Shown here piece after piece: positions 34,990 through 46,369 of a DNA stretch of 64,000 nucleotides. The first letter of the stretch is position 1; the number at the start of each line of letters is the position of its first letter. The notes beneath the pieces are model-generated. The model was not told the DNA's origin, searched no databases, and saw only the letters and a program-made list of their open reading frames with translations. Location of the stretch: NCBI RefSeq assembly GCF_014356525.2, contig NC_052516.1:21532257-21596256 (forward strand). Direction: 5' to 3'. The stretch is from Nilaparvata lugens. Lineage: Eukaryota; Arthropoda; Insecta; Hemiptera; Delphacidae. The position numbers and the translations under genes are program-made.

Positions 34990-36040
34990 TTTCTTACTGT
35001 AATCTCTATGATTGTAGTTCTCAATATCTTTGGATTTTTCCAGTACCATGTTATTTCCCATAATTTTGAAATACGAGGTTGTTATGAAAACAAAGTAGTA
35101 TTTGAAGGATTGTTGAAGAAAATTGTTTTTCTAATAATAAATAAGCTCGTGTTGCGCTGTTACACTTGTAAATTTTATTAACAATAAACTATTTTTATAG
35201 TTTTGTGTGGTACGCAAAGTGTGAAATTCAATTACATTTCATAACAAGCCGGCAGGTTATAGCCTACACTTTTTAATAATAGCACCTATTGTAACGCTTG
35301 TAAAATTGTAATAACACCCTATTATTGTGGGGAACATGAGCTGGGGAATTATTATGGGTTGGTGCAATGCTATCAGGTCCTGGATTATTAATTTTTCGAA
35401 AATTTGTGATTTGTTGAATATTTGAATACTGATTAATTCTGTATTTTAAATTTTTCTCTGCTGCTCGTGAACTACGCCTTGAAGCAATAATGGGCTGCCA
35501 TTAATTTATTATTCGTGTGAATTATTTATAATTTTTACACAGTAGCACTGATTGGGAGAGAAACTAAGGATAATCCTTGTACCATTTTTCTCCTAAATTT
35601 AGATAAAATTTTAAAAGTCCGAGCTAGGGTTATGGTTTCACTTTTCTGAAATTTCACTGAAAAAACAACATAAACTAAGATTTTTAAATTTTGATGGTTA
35701 AAAACAGAATAAAAAACAAAAATAACACACTCAAATCACCATTAATTGGAACATTTTTGCGTAATTTGACAAAATTTAGAGACAGAAAAAACACAACTCA
35801 CTATTCCATGATACACAATACACAAATCATTAAAATGGTTGGAGAAGGACCAACAGTCACAGAGTTATGGTTTCACATATTAGTTTCAATGTTATATAAA
35901 AATTCTCTCATCTTTTGGAACTAATAATTCAGTTTCTTATCGTTTAACAAATTCTCGCGACTTATGGTTCCCCTTTGCTCATAAACTTGAAAGTTTTAGG
36001 ACTTATTTCACGTTATTATTCTATCATTCCCTTCTTTTGA
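34990..36040. other. AT-rich intron, weak repeat
   Basis: 35570-35690 (TCCTTGTACCATTTTTCTCC, GTCCGAGCTAGGGTTA) is a diverged relative of the repeats at 38870 and 39672. Otherwise nothing seen. Confidence 0.4.
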
Positions 36041-36169
36041 CAATTCTCCTGTATTATTTCTATTTTCTTTTCCTTTCCTTCTTGATCTTCTTTTACCGCA
36101 TCTTTACTCTTCCCTTCTACTTCATCTTATCATTCTCCTCCTATTCACTTCTACATTTATTCATCCATG

Positions 36170-37060
36170 TCTAGGGCTTCCTCTTCCGTTTCTCCTTTTA
36201 TTGCTCTATCTGCTATAGGTTCTTGTTCTAATGCTCCTTCTTTTACTGCTTCTTCCACATTTTCCTTCCTTTTCTCTCTACTTTCTCACAATTTTCTTCC
36301 AGCTCCTCCTCCTCCTTCTCCTACTTATCCTCTTACTCTTTCACTGCTCCATCTTCCATTGGTTCTTCTTTAATGCTCCTTCTTTTACTGCTTCTCGCAC
36401 ATTTTCCTTCCTTTTTTCTCGACTTTTTCACAATCTTCTTCCTCCTCATCCTCCCCCTCCTCTTCTTCCTCCTCCCCCTCCTCTTCCTCTTTTACTGCTC
36501 CATCTTCTACTGGTTCTTGTTGTACTGCTTTTTCTTTTACTGATTCTTCCACATTTCCCTTTCTCTCTACTCTCTCACAATCTTTTTCCTCCTCCACCTC
36601 CGCCTCCTATTTATCCTCTTCCTATTTATCCTCTTCCTCTTTTACTGCTCCGTCTTCTATTGATTCTTCTTCCAATGCTCCTTCTCTTACTGCTTCTTCT
36701 TCCTCATTTTCCTCCCCTTCTCTCTACTTTCTTACTATCTTCTTCCTCCTCCTCCTCCTCCTACTTATCTTCTTCCTCTTTTACTGCTCCGTCTTCTATT
36801 GGTTCTTCTTCTAATGTTCCTTCTTTTACTGCTTCTTTCACATTTTCCTCCCCATTCTCTCTTCTTTCTCGCACTTCTAATTCCTCCTCCTCCTCCTCCT
36901 CCCCCCCTTCTCCTCCTCCTCCTCCTCCTCCTCCATCTTCTATTGGTTCTTCTTCTACTTCTTCTTCCACATTTTCCTCCCCATTTTCACTTCTTTGTCC
37001 TCGCTCCCCCCTCCTCCTCCTCCTCATTCTCTTCCCCTTTCTTCTCCATCAATCACTCTC
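36170..37060. repeat. pyrimidine minisatellite, about six units
   Basis: A unit of about 130-170 bp, recognisable by TTTTACTGCTCCATCTTCTA, TTGGTTCTTCTTCTAATG and CACATTTTCCTCC, repeats six times separated by (TCC)n runs. On the minus strand parts keep an EPxEDGAVKEEE frame; on the + strand a Ser/Pro-rich frame of 287 codons exists. Neither looks like a gene: frames change between units and no start, domain or splice context fits. Confidence 0.7.
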
Positions 37061-37229
37061 TCGTTCTTCAATTCTGACTGACACAAACCGTTGATCTGAC
37101 AAGTATAATACGATTGCCTTGTATGTTCTACACACCATATCAAGTGTTCTTTATTTCATGAGGTCGCCTCCCCTCCCCAACACACCGCACCCTCCTAATT
37201 TATCTGCCTACAGAATCTCAAGGCTGCTT

Positions 37230-37520
37230 CGTATTTATAAAGCCCGCCTCAGATTATAAGGATCTAATGGATTGAATCGCTTCAAGCAGAGATTGAAGCT
37301 CTATGATTCGGGAGATTTGTTGGTGAACGCGAAAGCATCTGCCACTGATCCACTCGTTCAACAAACCTCGCTTCAATTTGCGCCGTCATGTTGATTGATG
37401 TAGCAGCAGCGTCTCTAATCCTATCCACGCTTACTAAATTAGTTGCTCATTATTCACGTTGCAATGTCAGCATCAGTTGAATAGCATTTTATTCATGAGG
37501 AATGCAGTGGAGCTCACTTC
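37230..37520. other. balanced-composition intron patch, possible regulatory DNA
   Basis: Unlike its surroundings this stretch is not AT-extreme and holds no repeat. It includes TTGATTGATG and ATCTAATGGATTGA, which resemble TGAT-type PBC/Hox sites, and TAATTCTAATTT is absent. Function is a guess. Confidence 0.25.
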
Positions 37521-37599
37521 GATCAAATCTACTTCGATCAAATCCACTTCGAACAAAATTCACTTCGAACAAATTCACTTCGAACAAATTCACTTCTGA
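37517..37599 (+). repeat. short tandem repeat ACTTCGAACAAATTC
   Basis: Five to six degenerate units of about 15-19 bp, from CACTTCGATCAAATC to CACTTCGAACAAATT. Confidence 0.75.
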
Positions 37600-37699
37600 C
37601 TGTCGGCTTCGAATGGAAAGTATTGAGGATTTATGTAGGAGGAATGCTCACATTATGAAACGAATATTTATATAGATTGTTTTGTCTTTTTTCTTTAGG

Positions 37700-38865
37700 G
37701 CTACTTTCAATATAAATAAAACATAAATCTCAGTACCCTTTTAAAATAATTTAAGGGTGCTGTGATTTATGTTTTATTTATAGATTGTTTTCTTTGGAAT
37801 CAATCTTGGATGGATTGTTGGTTGAATGTTTTGTGCCCGTTTTCAGTCACATTACATATTCCTTCTTTCTATTTTGTGGTGTTGATCCAAAGCCCAATGT
37901 TTGAATTCAATTCATTCATATTGTTTAAGTCATTCAATTCCTTCTAATCTGAATTGGATTTGATCTACCCTGATTCTATCAATGTTTTAAACATTTCTAA
38001 ATTGATGTAACTCATTTCTCTCTCTATCTCTTTTTATCCCTCTTTCTCTCTCTCTCTATACCCTCTCTGAGAATGGACTTCTTAAGGTCCAAACTGCACC
38101 GTTTCATGTGAAAACATTACAGTAGTACCTTAACTTTTGCATATTTCATCATTATTCTTGCTCAATATTATTGTAAAACTCATCAGTTTAATATGATTCA
38201 CCATGTCATTTTACCGCTACTGGTATTTATTTTTAACGCTAGAACGTAAGTTGAATTATGTTTTGTTAAACACATTAATAAAGGAATCTGAATCTATCTC
38301 TCTTATCTTAGAGGACCAGGAGTTCTAACTTCTCGCTAATAAAGGCTAATAAAAATCAATCAATCAATCTCTCTCTATCAATTTTGTATGATTCATTTTA
38401 TTACTATATTAATTTAATTTTTCTATGTTATCTATGTGTATAAACATCGGTTTATTCGCCAAATTATTCTATTGATTTAAACAATGATTCTAGTTTTCCT
38501 GTTATTTGAAGGTAGTTAACTTTGTAAGGAATGTTTTACTAATGGGGGAAATTTTGGAACTTGATCACACTTTTGAAAAATAGGGATTCAGAGTTAGCTT
38601 GTGTCAAATTTTTACCACTTTTTTTTAGTAACTGTGTTATTCGACCAGAACTGTTTTCTAACTCTGATTCTTTCAGCTCAAAACCAATGGTTTTCCATTT
38701 TAATTTTCTTATGAGTAGGTTTAATAATTTTAATAATTGAAGAGACTTGATTGTCAAAAATCCACTTTAAAAAACATCAATATTCACTCTAGAAATTGAA
38801 TCTATTTTATTTTATTTATTTACAATGCAAATGACACTTATGTAATAACATTGGCAGATGAAATA
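37700..38865. other. AT-rich intron, nothing recognised
   Basis: 38310-38370 (CTCTTATCTTAGAGGACCAG, AATAAAGGCTAATAAAAATC) looks like a retroelement 3' end with poly-A signal. No exon seen. Confidence 0.4.
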
Positions 38866-38950
38866 ATAAGGTAGTCCTTGTGCTATTTTTCTTCCAAATT
38901 TATAGGTGACAAAGTCCAAGATAAGGTTAGAATTTCAAAATAAATAGATA
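38850..38950 (+). repeat. dispersed repeat, first copy
   Basis: TAGTCCTTGTGCTATTTTTC, TTCCAAATTTATAGGTGACA, AAGTCCAAGATAAGGTTAGA are shared almost exactly with 39672-39772. Confidence 0.75.
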
Positions 38951-39051
38951 GTCCAAAATAATTTTTTTTTATTGGAGTTATGTAAGAATCAGCGAGAGGA
39001 GATTGATTAATCAATTATATGCCTCTCTTAATACAAAGAGGGAGAGGGATA

Positions 39052-39175
39052 GATAGATAGATAGATTTTATTTTACAATCGTTACTAGGCTTGTCGCCTA
39101 TGGTAACATGGTTACAAAATTACAGTTTTACAAATCATCAGGGAGAGAGAGAGAGAGAGAGAGCGAAAAGAGGGT
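39052..39175 (+). repeat. (GATA)n and (GA)n with reversed retroelement tail
   Basis: GATAGATAGATAGATT, TTATTTTACAATCG then CTAGGCTTGTCGCCTATGG, then (GA)n at 39141-39163. Confidence 0.6.
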
Positions 39176-39671
39176 GTGAATGTTTATGAGTAATGAGAGA
39201 GAGTGTGACAGATACATCTGTTTAGAGACGTTTAATATTGTGAAAATCGGAGTGGATCAAATCCAATGCAAATTGGAAGTCAATGATTTCAAGGTCTATT
39301 TAAGTGGACTAAACACCGGTTATAAGGACGATTTAAAAGTAGCTGTTCCGATTAGATAGGAAGAGTGAACACAAACCAACCGGTTGAGAGAAATTGAAAT
39401 TTCTCCTGAAACGCAGCAACCGGAATTCGTCAAATGATCATAACTGCTCAAAGAAGCAGTCCTTGTCAAGGTAAATGAGCTCTGGTTCCGCAAAATATCA
39501 GAGAGAGATAGATAGATAGATAGATAGATATAGATAGAGAGAGTGATTCCTTTATTCATGTGTTTTCAACAAAACAAAGTTAAAATTTACTTTCTAGTGT
39601 TGGAAATAATATTATCAGGAGTAAGAGTAAAATGAAGCATATTTATCTATTCTCATTCACAACTCGAATTA

Positions 39672-39772
39672 CACTAATGTAATAACATTGGAAGATAATA
39701 AGATAGTCCTTGTGCTATTTTTCTTCCAAATTTATAGGTGACAAAGTCCAAGATAAGGTTAGAATTTCACGT
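39672..39772 (+). repeat. dispersed repeat, second copy
   Basis: Same orientation as 38850-38950 and nearly identical over about 95 bp, with a short indel near its start. Confidence 0.75.
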
Positions 39773-40149
39773 GTACAATTTTTATAAAATTTTAATCCAA
39801 AATAAACATGAAAACTATAAATTTTGAACTTAGATGGCTTGAATTAATAAATTGATTAGAAATATTCCACTCAATTACCACTTGTAACGAATAATATTGA
39901 GTTATTTAAGAAACTTTGGACCCATTCAAGAAGCACAAACTTTTAAACTTATAAACAATAGAAAAAAACGTGTGTTAATATACACTGTGATTAATTGATT
40001 ATATGTGAGGTGGTGAGTGGGAGAATTTGAAAATATTGAAAAAAAAAATTAGAAGAATTGATCAAAAAATGTAGAAAATAAATATTGTGAGAAAGAGGCA
40101 AGGATTATAAGAACAAGGATTGGAATGAAAATATCCAAAAATGAAGTTA

Positions 40150-40387
40150 AGGAATGAAAGTAAATTCGTATGGCTTTTGTTGGTGGGGAGTCCCTTGTGG
40201 GAAGGTCCCACCGCCTGAATATATAATTTAAGCCGTCAATGGGCCTTACGACTGTCATACTTCAGCCGGGACCGACAGTTTAACGTGCCCATCCGATAAC
40301 ACATGAGTGATATGGTTAAAAAACTTTTGGTTGTGTGTGGGATCGAACCCGGGATCTCTATGCTGCTATGCCACTAGACCACGGATG
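40150..40387 (-). mobile_element. tRNA-derived SINE, full length
   Basis: On the minus strand it starts TCCGTGGTCTAGTGGCATAG (A box TGGTCTAGTGG), then GGGTTCGATCCC (B box), then the core CACGTTAAACTGTCGGTCCC-GGCTG, then a 3' body ending GGGACTCCCCACCAACAAAA-GCCATAC. The pol III head, central core and 3' tail are all in the right order. A solo copy of the 3' tail lies at 15366. Confidence 0.75.
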
Positions 40388-41189
40388 AATATAAGGGAGG
40401 AGAGAGAAGATAAAATGTATGCGGAAAGAGAAGTCTTTCAAAAAGGAGAGACCCACGTAGGTAGAAGAGATCGTAACGGAAAAACTATAATAGAATCGGA
40501 TCAAAATTTAATACAGCATACGACCCACTTTGCAAGCTGTAATGTCGGATGAAAAGGCACGATTAGACTTTAATTCAACTCGGTGGCATCTTCATACCAC
40601 CAGCGGAATTCTTGTAGAATACTTTAGATATACGTACTTACTTCAGTATACTAATACTTTCTCCAGTACCTACAACATCATTACCACACGACTTTAGTAC
40701 ATTACTTTCATACTAGAATACTTTTATTAGATTGCTATAGAGTGCACCTATATCTGCTGCAAAAATGCGATTCTAAATTGCTTTACCATAGCCACAGCAC
40801 CTTATCCCACCTTATATAGTACAAAATTCACTGTTAGATGGGTATCTGTAGTTGGCCTACATCAGTTAGTACTTGGATCTCCCTTATCTCTGCCTACATT
40901 CATGTTTAATATTAGGTATATTATCACGGTATTACAGTAGTACCGAGAAATGTGGGGAGTCATATGAATTTTTCATTTAATTTCTAAAGTTCTTATAATG
41001 TGAGGAATTTGAATTGTCGGCTACATAGTTCATTGAAATATTATTATTTTCTTCAATATGGGAGAACTCGAGAAATTTTTATAATTTCTGGGTTTCAATG
41101 GAAACGCTTTCTAACTGCATTAATCTCCATAATATTTGAAAGACATCAACATCTAATATGATATTAGATACTACCATAGAGGAACATTA

Positions 41190-41407
41190 GCATAAGGTAT
41201 AGGGTGTTTATGTCGTAACTTTTTCTGTTATCTCAAGCCGATAGTCCACGTAGTTCTTTCCCATGAAGCTATGTGATGCTGGCAGTCTCTCATATTGTAC
41301 CGCTCATACAATCTCACCCGGCCAAAACAGTAAAAATCCACAATAATCGACAGTAATCGGCTTGAGATAACAGTAAAAGTTGCGACATAAACGTCCTATA
41401 CCATGGG
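41190..41407. mobile_element. MITE family E copy
   Basis: GGTATAGGGTGTTTATGTCG and CGACATAAACGTCCTATACC are the ends (one mismatch class). TTATCTCAAGCCGATAGTCC and ATCGGCTTGAGATAA are opposed inside. Ends in CCATGGGATATCT like 16373-16623. Confidence 0.7.
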
Positions 41408-41584
41408 ATATCTACTTACGCAATATTGTTTCTCTATGATACTACTATGATTTATTCAAAATATTTTTTTTTAAGAAATGTGTCTGAATCTTGAAAAGGA
41501 TTCTGTTCTTCATATTTGAAATTTCAACATACACGTATAATCTTCTATTACAATTGTATTTTAATAACTTTAAAGTGAAAAAAC

Positions 41585-41800
41585 ACATTCTTTTGTTGTG
41601 GCGACGACCGTTTCATGCTGGTGTTGCACATTCTCAAGCCAAACAGAAACTGAAGTAACTGAGGTTATTATGGTAGTTATTTGGCCAGAGTGGGGGTGCA
41701 GGGGAGTTTTGGCGGTTAATGGAGGAGGATTTAAATGAGTTTGTCAAACAGGGTGTGAAAACAAGATGGATAACCAACAACGTTTAATCTTTTGTACTAG
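41585..41800 (+). repeat. dispersed ~200-bp repeat, inverted partner of 6870-7072
   Basis: Contains GTGGCGACGACCGTTTCATG, CTCAAGCCAAACAGAAACTG, GGGTGCAGGGGAGTTTTGGC and GTTTGTCAAACAGGGTGTG, followed by the 29-bp block also found at 34834. Confidence 0.6.
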
Positions 41801-42542
41801 AAAACTATGGAGTGAGTTTTATTATGAAGGAGATATTATAATGCCATAGTATTCCGCATGGAGTAGATAAATAGATTTCCCACACCAATGCCAGAGCAAT
41901 ATTCATTTATAAGAAAAGGTATTGAGGAGAGAATTCCAGTATGTGGTTTTCCTTGTGTCCCAATTCTTACTTCGAAATTTCCCTATGGATTTTCTTCCCA
42001 TTTAATCATGGAAATCTGAAAACAGAGTTTCTGAATCCTGTGAAAATACCCTAACCTTACTTTTTATACACTTGGAACCTTCATCATTACTACTATGTCG
42101 ACGGGTTTTAATAGTTTTTTACGGGTTTTAATTATGTTTTTTATGCAATAATAATAATACTTCAATTCCAATAATAGACTTTTTGGCTTCAAAATGTTAA
42201 AGATATTTATGAAGTCGGTATTTATCAAGTATCTTCTATCAAAATACTATTTGCCTAGATAACATTTTTTCCAATCACAAATTCATTGAAATATCTAGAT
42301 AATACTCCTGGTTGTTACACGAGATCAATCTCTTATAAACGAACAGTGAAGGGCAGCATATCTATTGGTTGATGAACTTCCAATCAAGTTGAACGTCTGT
42401 CATTGGCCTAGACTAGTCACTTCCACAATGGGCGGTTCAACTGATTAGCTTGAAATTAGGCATCAAAATTCTTAATTTACCGAGGATAGTTCTTCAATAT
42501 TTTAGTAAGTCAAGTTTTCAGTTTGTCAAGTTAATAATTAGT

Positions 42543-42573
42543 AATCCCTGCGGAGCACTGGTTACTTACTAGT
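42543..42573 (+). mobile_element. possible degenerate Helitron 3' terminus
   Basis: CCCTGCGGAGCACTGGTTAC-TTACTAG then T. GC-rich terminal hairpin remnant followed by CTAG before a T, which is the Helitron CTRR|T pattern. No 5' TC end or helicase found. Confidence 0.3.
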
Positions 42574-43275
42574 ATTAAATAACAATCTTAGATATTCGAG
42601 TCTTTCCATCACGGAGAAAACTCATTCCTCTATCTAAAGCAAATTCTGACTGGGGTCAAAACAATTTTATTTGGGAAATATTTTTACTTCCCAAAATATA
42701 TTCAATGTAAACATCAATGTTTTGAAATAGAAGCGCTCCAATATTGATTGACGTGTCATATAATTTTTGACTAGGATGTTGCCAAAATATAGTAGCAAAG
42801 CTGTTATTACAGTAGAGCATAAATATATATGATGGAAGGATGAAGCCTTCTGAGAGGTGGGAGAGAGAGTGTGTGAGTGAGTGAATATGTGAGAGAGAGG
42901 GTGGGAAGAAGTGTGAGAAGGGTATCTTTAATTAAGGCTGTTGGTCGCAAAATAACAAATTTAGTTGTCAAAACCAGAAATAGACTTGTGGCTGTATTTT
43001 CTATATGGGGCTACTACGATGATTAATTGACCTATTTTTCGAGACCGGCTCTGGGGATTTGTGCGGGGAAAGTGAAATTCGGAGCGGGGATTTGCGGGGA
43101 ATACTGGGAAAGTGAAATTGATGGAAATTGTTGGAAAACCATGGATAATTAGTGACGAAAAGTCGTGCAGAGGTTTAGTAATTTTTCCGACACTAAGTTT
43201 ATAATATTATTGTCTCTTCCAATGAATTACGTTATGTTAGTCCAACGTTATTTCTACTGATAGTTCTATGTTAGT

Positions 43276-43448
43276 CTAAAGGTGCATGCAGATTTACGCG
43301 CCGCGAACATGAGCAATTCACTTTTAATCAGCTGATGCCAAGCTTTTTATATCTGTATCTTACCGTTTCTGTAAAAATACAGATATAGTCAGCTGATTAA
43401 AAGTGAATTGCTCATGTTCGCGGCGCGTATATCTGTACGCACCTTTAC
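43276..43448. mobile_element. MITE family C
   Basis: Nearly perfect 60-bp arms: GGTGCATGCAGATTTACGCG-CC, AACATGAGCAATTCACTTTT, AATCAGCTGAT and complements. The loop reads TTTTTATATCTGTATCTTAC-CGTTTCTG, reverse of the 62425 copy. Confidence 0.8.
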
Positions 43449-44280
43449 AGATCTGTCTACTAACGTTGATGTTAGTCCACATCGTTTCAATAGTATAAGT
43501 TATTACTAGTAAAACCCAAGATAATCCGGCCTATTTACTAAAATACTAAAAGAGAATATTCTGGAAATTGATCAATAGATAATGAAAGTAGAAAGTATAT
43601 TCTATAATACTAAGATTTTAATTGTATTCACTGACAACTGTATCTTCACAGTCTGAATTTTATTATTTGAAACACAGAATTTATCAATTTTTCATGCCTT
43701 TTCGAAACTTGATCCAGCATAATCCACACTTGATTCCGTGAATTGTGTAGCGATATTGGATTCAACAAGCGAGTTTTAGTAGATCAAGTAGAATCAACAT
43801 AAAATAGGAAAATGATTTTCATGGATAAAAAATCGAATGAATGATAAATTGATAAGTGCGATAAATAATAGGGAATTGAACAAAAAAAGTGAATTTCATG
43901 AAAATGTCTAGAGGAAGGACGAAAGGCAAGAAGTTATACAAGTAGAGAAAAATCAAAAGTAGACAAAAAACTATCAAGAAGAGAAAGGTAGAGGAAAAGT
44001 TGAAGAATTCTCGACGGATTTGATTGAAACTGAAACTAAACCACTACATCATGATAATTTCAAAGAAAAGGAAGTAGATATATAGAAGAAGATGAAATAA
44101 GAAGAAGTGAACCTGGATGTTGGGACTTCGATATCCGGTCGCCAAAGTGTGTCAAATTCACTGAAAAAGTGAATCGGCGAAACTTGTTCCAACATTTTAT
44201 TATAATCACATCGAGTTGGGGGGGAGAAGCCCCCACATGCAAACCAGTAATCAAATAGCGGCGACTCCAGTCCTCACGAT

Positions 44281-44855
44281 TTCTGAAAAGAGAAAGTACC
44301 CGTACAAAAAGTTGAAGAAGCTTCCAGAAAAAAGTTATTGCTTCCATGACATTCTCCATGAAATGTTTGAATGATTTGAATTTTGACACAGAAAATAACC
44401 CATACAAAAAGGTGATGCTTCCAGGAAACGTTATTGCTACCACATCATCCATGAAATTTTTGAATTTTGACACAGAAAGTAACCATACAAAAAGGTGAAG
44501 CTTCCACAAAGCGTTATTGCGTCGATAACATTTTCCGTAAAGTTTTGAATAAACTAAGATCTTGGTTTGAATAATTTGATTGCATGGAAGCTGAAGTTGT
44601 GATAGGTGTCACCATGAAACCTGGTTGTGTAATGTGAATTGGTTTTTGAATAAATATAGTGGTATTGACAACATCAACGTCGTATTATTTCAATTATGTT
44701 TGGTTTGTTTAATAAATATTCTTCAGTATGATGACATTCTGCATGAAATGTTTTCAATGATTTGAATTTCGACTCAGAAAATAGCCACCCAAAAAGGTTT
44801 CCTGGAGGTTCCACAAAACGTTATTGCTTGATGACAGTTTATGTGAAATTTAGTA
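44281..44855. repeat. minisatellite, ~90-100-bp unit
   Basis: CATACAAAAAGGTGAAGCTTCC, AAACGTTATTGCT and CCATGAAATTTTTGAATTT recur in three tandem units (44281-44545) and once more at 44735-44850. The 149-codon minus-strand frame is a by-product. Confidence 0.7.
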
Positions 44856-44859
44856 TAGA

Positions 44860-45855
44860 CGTATATACTTGGATTGATCCAACTGTTGGTTTGGGAGCAA
44901 TTTTCAAATTTGTAATGTAATGCTGGTATTGGTTACACAAAATATTAAAAATTTGGACTTTCGTTTAATAATAACAAAATATTAGTTCATCTTTTATTTG
45001 TTCGATCATTCAATATTCAATTTATAATATTGTCATTGTTGTATTGATATTGACATTGATATTACACACATGCATTTGATAGGGACTAGACATAATTATA
45101 TCACATTATGTGTCTCTGATGTATGATATTGTGGTTTGTTTGCGTATGTGTAATATAGACTACACCGTCATATATATTGCAAGGTGTTTCCTATGTTTGG
45201 GTATGATCACAGTCGAGATAAAAACTTTAGCCTACTTCATCAATGGTCCATTGTATGATGATGATAATTAATATTTCTTGATCATTATACAATAGACTAA
45301 ATAAATCTGAAAACATAATAATAATTTTGTAGAGGCTCTTTACTACGAATAGTGTTGGAATTACTGTACAAGAATCTGACAAATTTATGATTGTTGATGG
45401 TTTTTCCTTTATTTGAGAAAATCATATAATACTACAATAATATTTGAATTAAATGGATGAAGTACCCTTATTTGAACATTACAAATCTAGACTCTTGATG
45501 AAATTATATAATCTTTAAAAATGTTCTTGACTTATTGAAGAGAACATAATTATAAACAACTGTTGAACCTATTAATCCACTGTATCATTGAAAGAAATTT
45601 TTACTCCTATTTTATTCCCTGTTAACCCAGTAAACAGTTCGAAATTGAAGGTTTAGTAGTAAAGAGAGAAATTGACAGTTCTATCTCTGCCTAATAGAGA
45701 ATACATTTTTATTTAATTTCATTCAAAAAATGAAGGTAAGAGTGAAAGGATTGCGTGATAGTGTAAATTAAAGGAGGGAAAACAAATAATGATGTTGAAT
45801 ATTCTAAAACGCAATTTCCTCAGTTGAAATTCACACGCACGCGCACATTTGCAGG
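44860..45855. other. AT-rich intron, nothing recognised
   Basis: ACATTGATATTGACATTGATATTACAC-like short runs near 45040; otherwise unique. Confidence 0.45.
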
Positions 45856-45857
45856 AC

Positions 45858-45953
45858 CGCCAATTCACTTAAAACTGTCAGTATTCCTTGTAGATAACAT
45901 TGATGCTTCCCATTCAACTAATGCTGACAGTTTTAAGTGAATTACACTATAGT
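45858..45953. mobile_element. MITE family B copy, near-consensus
   Basis: CAATTCACTTAAAACTGTCA and AACATTGATGCTTCCCATTC, right end CTGACAGTTTTAAGTGAATT. One of the best-preserved copies. Confidence 0.75.
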
Positions 45954-46019
45954 ATATACGAAATTATAGCTTATGGCGGTCTCACTGAAGCTGAATGTCC
46001 ATTTTTCGCAGCGTCAATA

Positions 46020-46320
46020 AAGATAAGGCTCATAACCACTTCCTGCCCTCACGCTCTCTCACTCATTTATGGGGGAAGGGTTAAACCCTCTCTCTTTATC
46101 TTGCGAGGGGTTTTAAACCCCCTCTAGAGCGTAGTATCCCCACGGTGGACCCTTAAATAGCCCTACAATAGGCCCCACCCAGATTTAGGAGAGCCTTTCA
46201 ACTATGCAGTGTGTTTGGTGTCATTTAATACTGCAGTCCTAGGACAGTATGGGGCCGATAAGACTGTTTTAGGGGCCTCGGTGCGGGTTTATAGGGGGTT
46301 GATTGGTGCCTATCATACCA
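46020..46320. other. unusual GC-rich block
   Basis: Contains GGGTTAAACCCTCTCTC, GAGGGGTTTTAAACCCCCTC and CCCCACGGTGGACC, then GGCCCCACCC and ATGGGGCC. Far more GC than its surroundings and with local palindromes. I recognise no gene or element; likely an old repeat. Confidence 0.35.
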
Positions 46321-46369
46321 TCATATAATATATTGGTAAGGGGGTGGTGATGGTATGGATGGAGAAAGT

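Noticed and set aside
36231..37094. 287-codon open frame on the + strand
   Set aside because: It is Leu/Pro/Ser low complexity produced by a pyrimidine minisatellite. No domain, no splice or start context, and equal-quality frames on the other strand.
37517..37599. Possible CRISPR-like array
   Set aside because: Units are short degenerate tandem repeats without spacers; this is eukaryotic intron.
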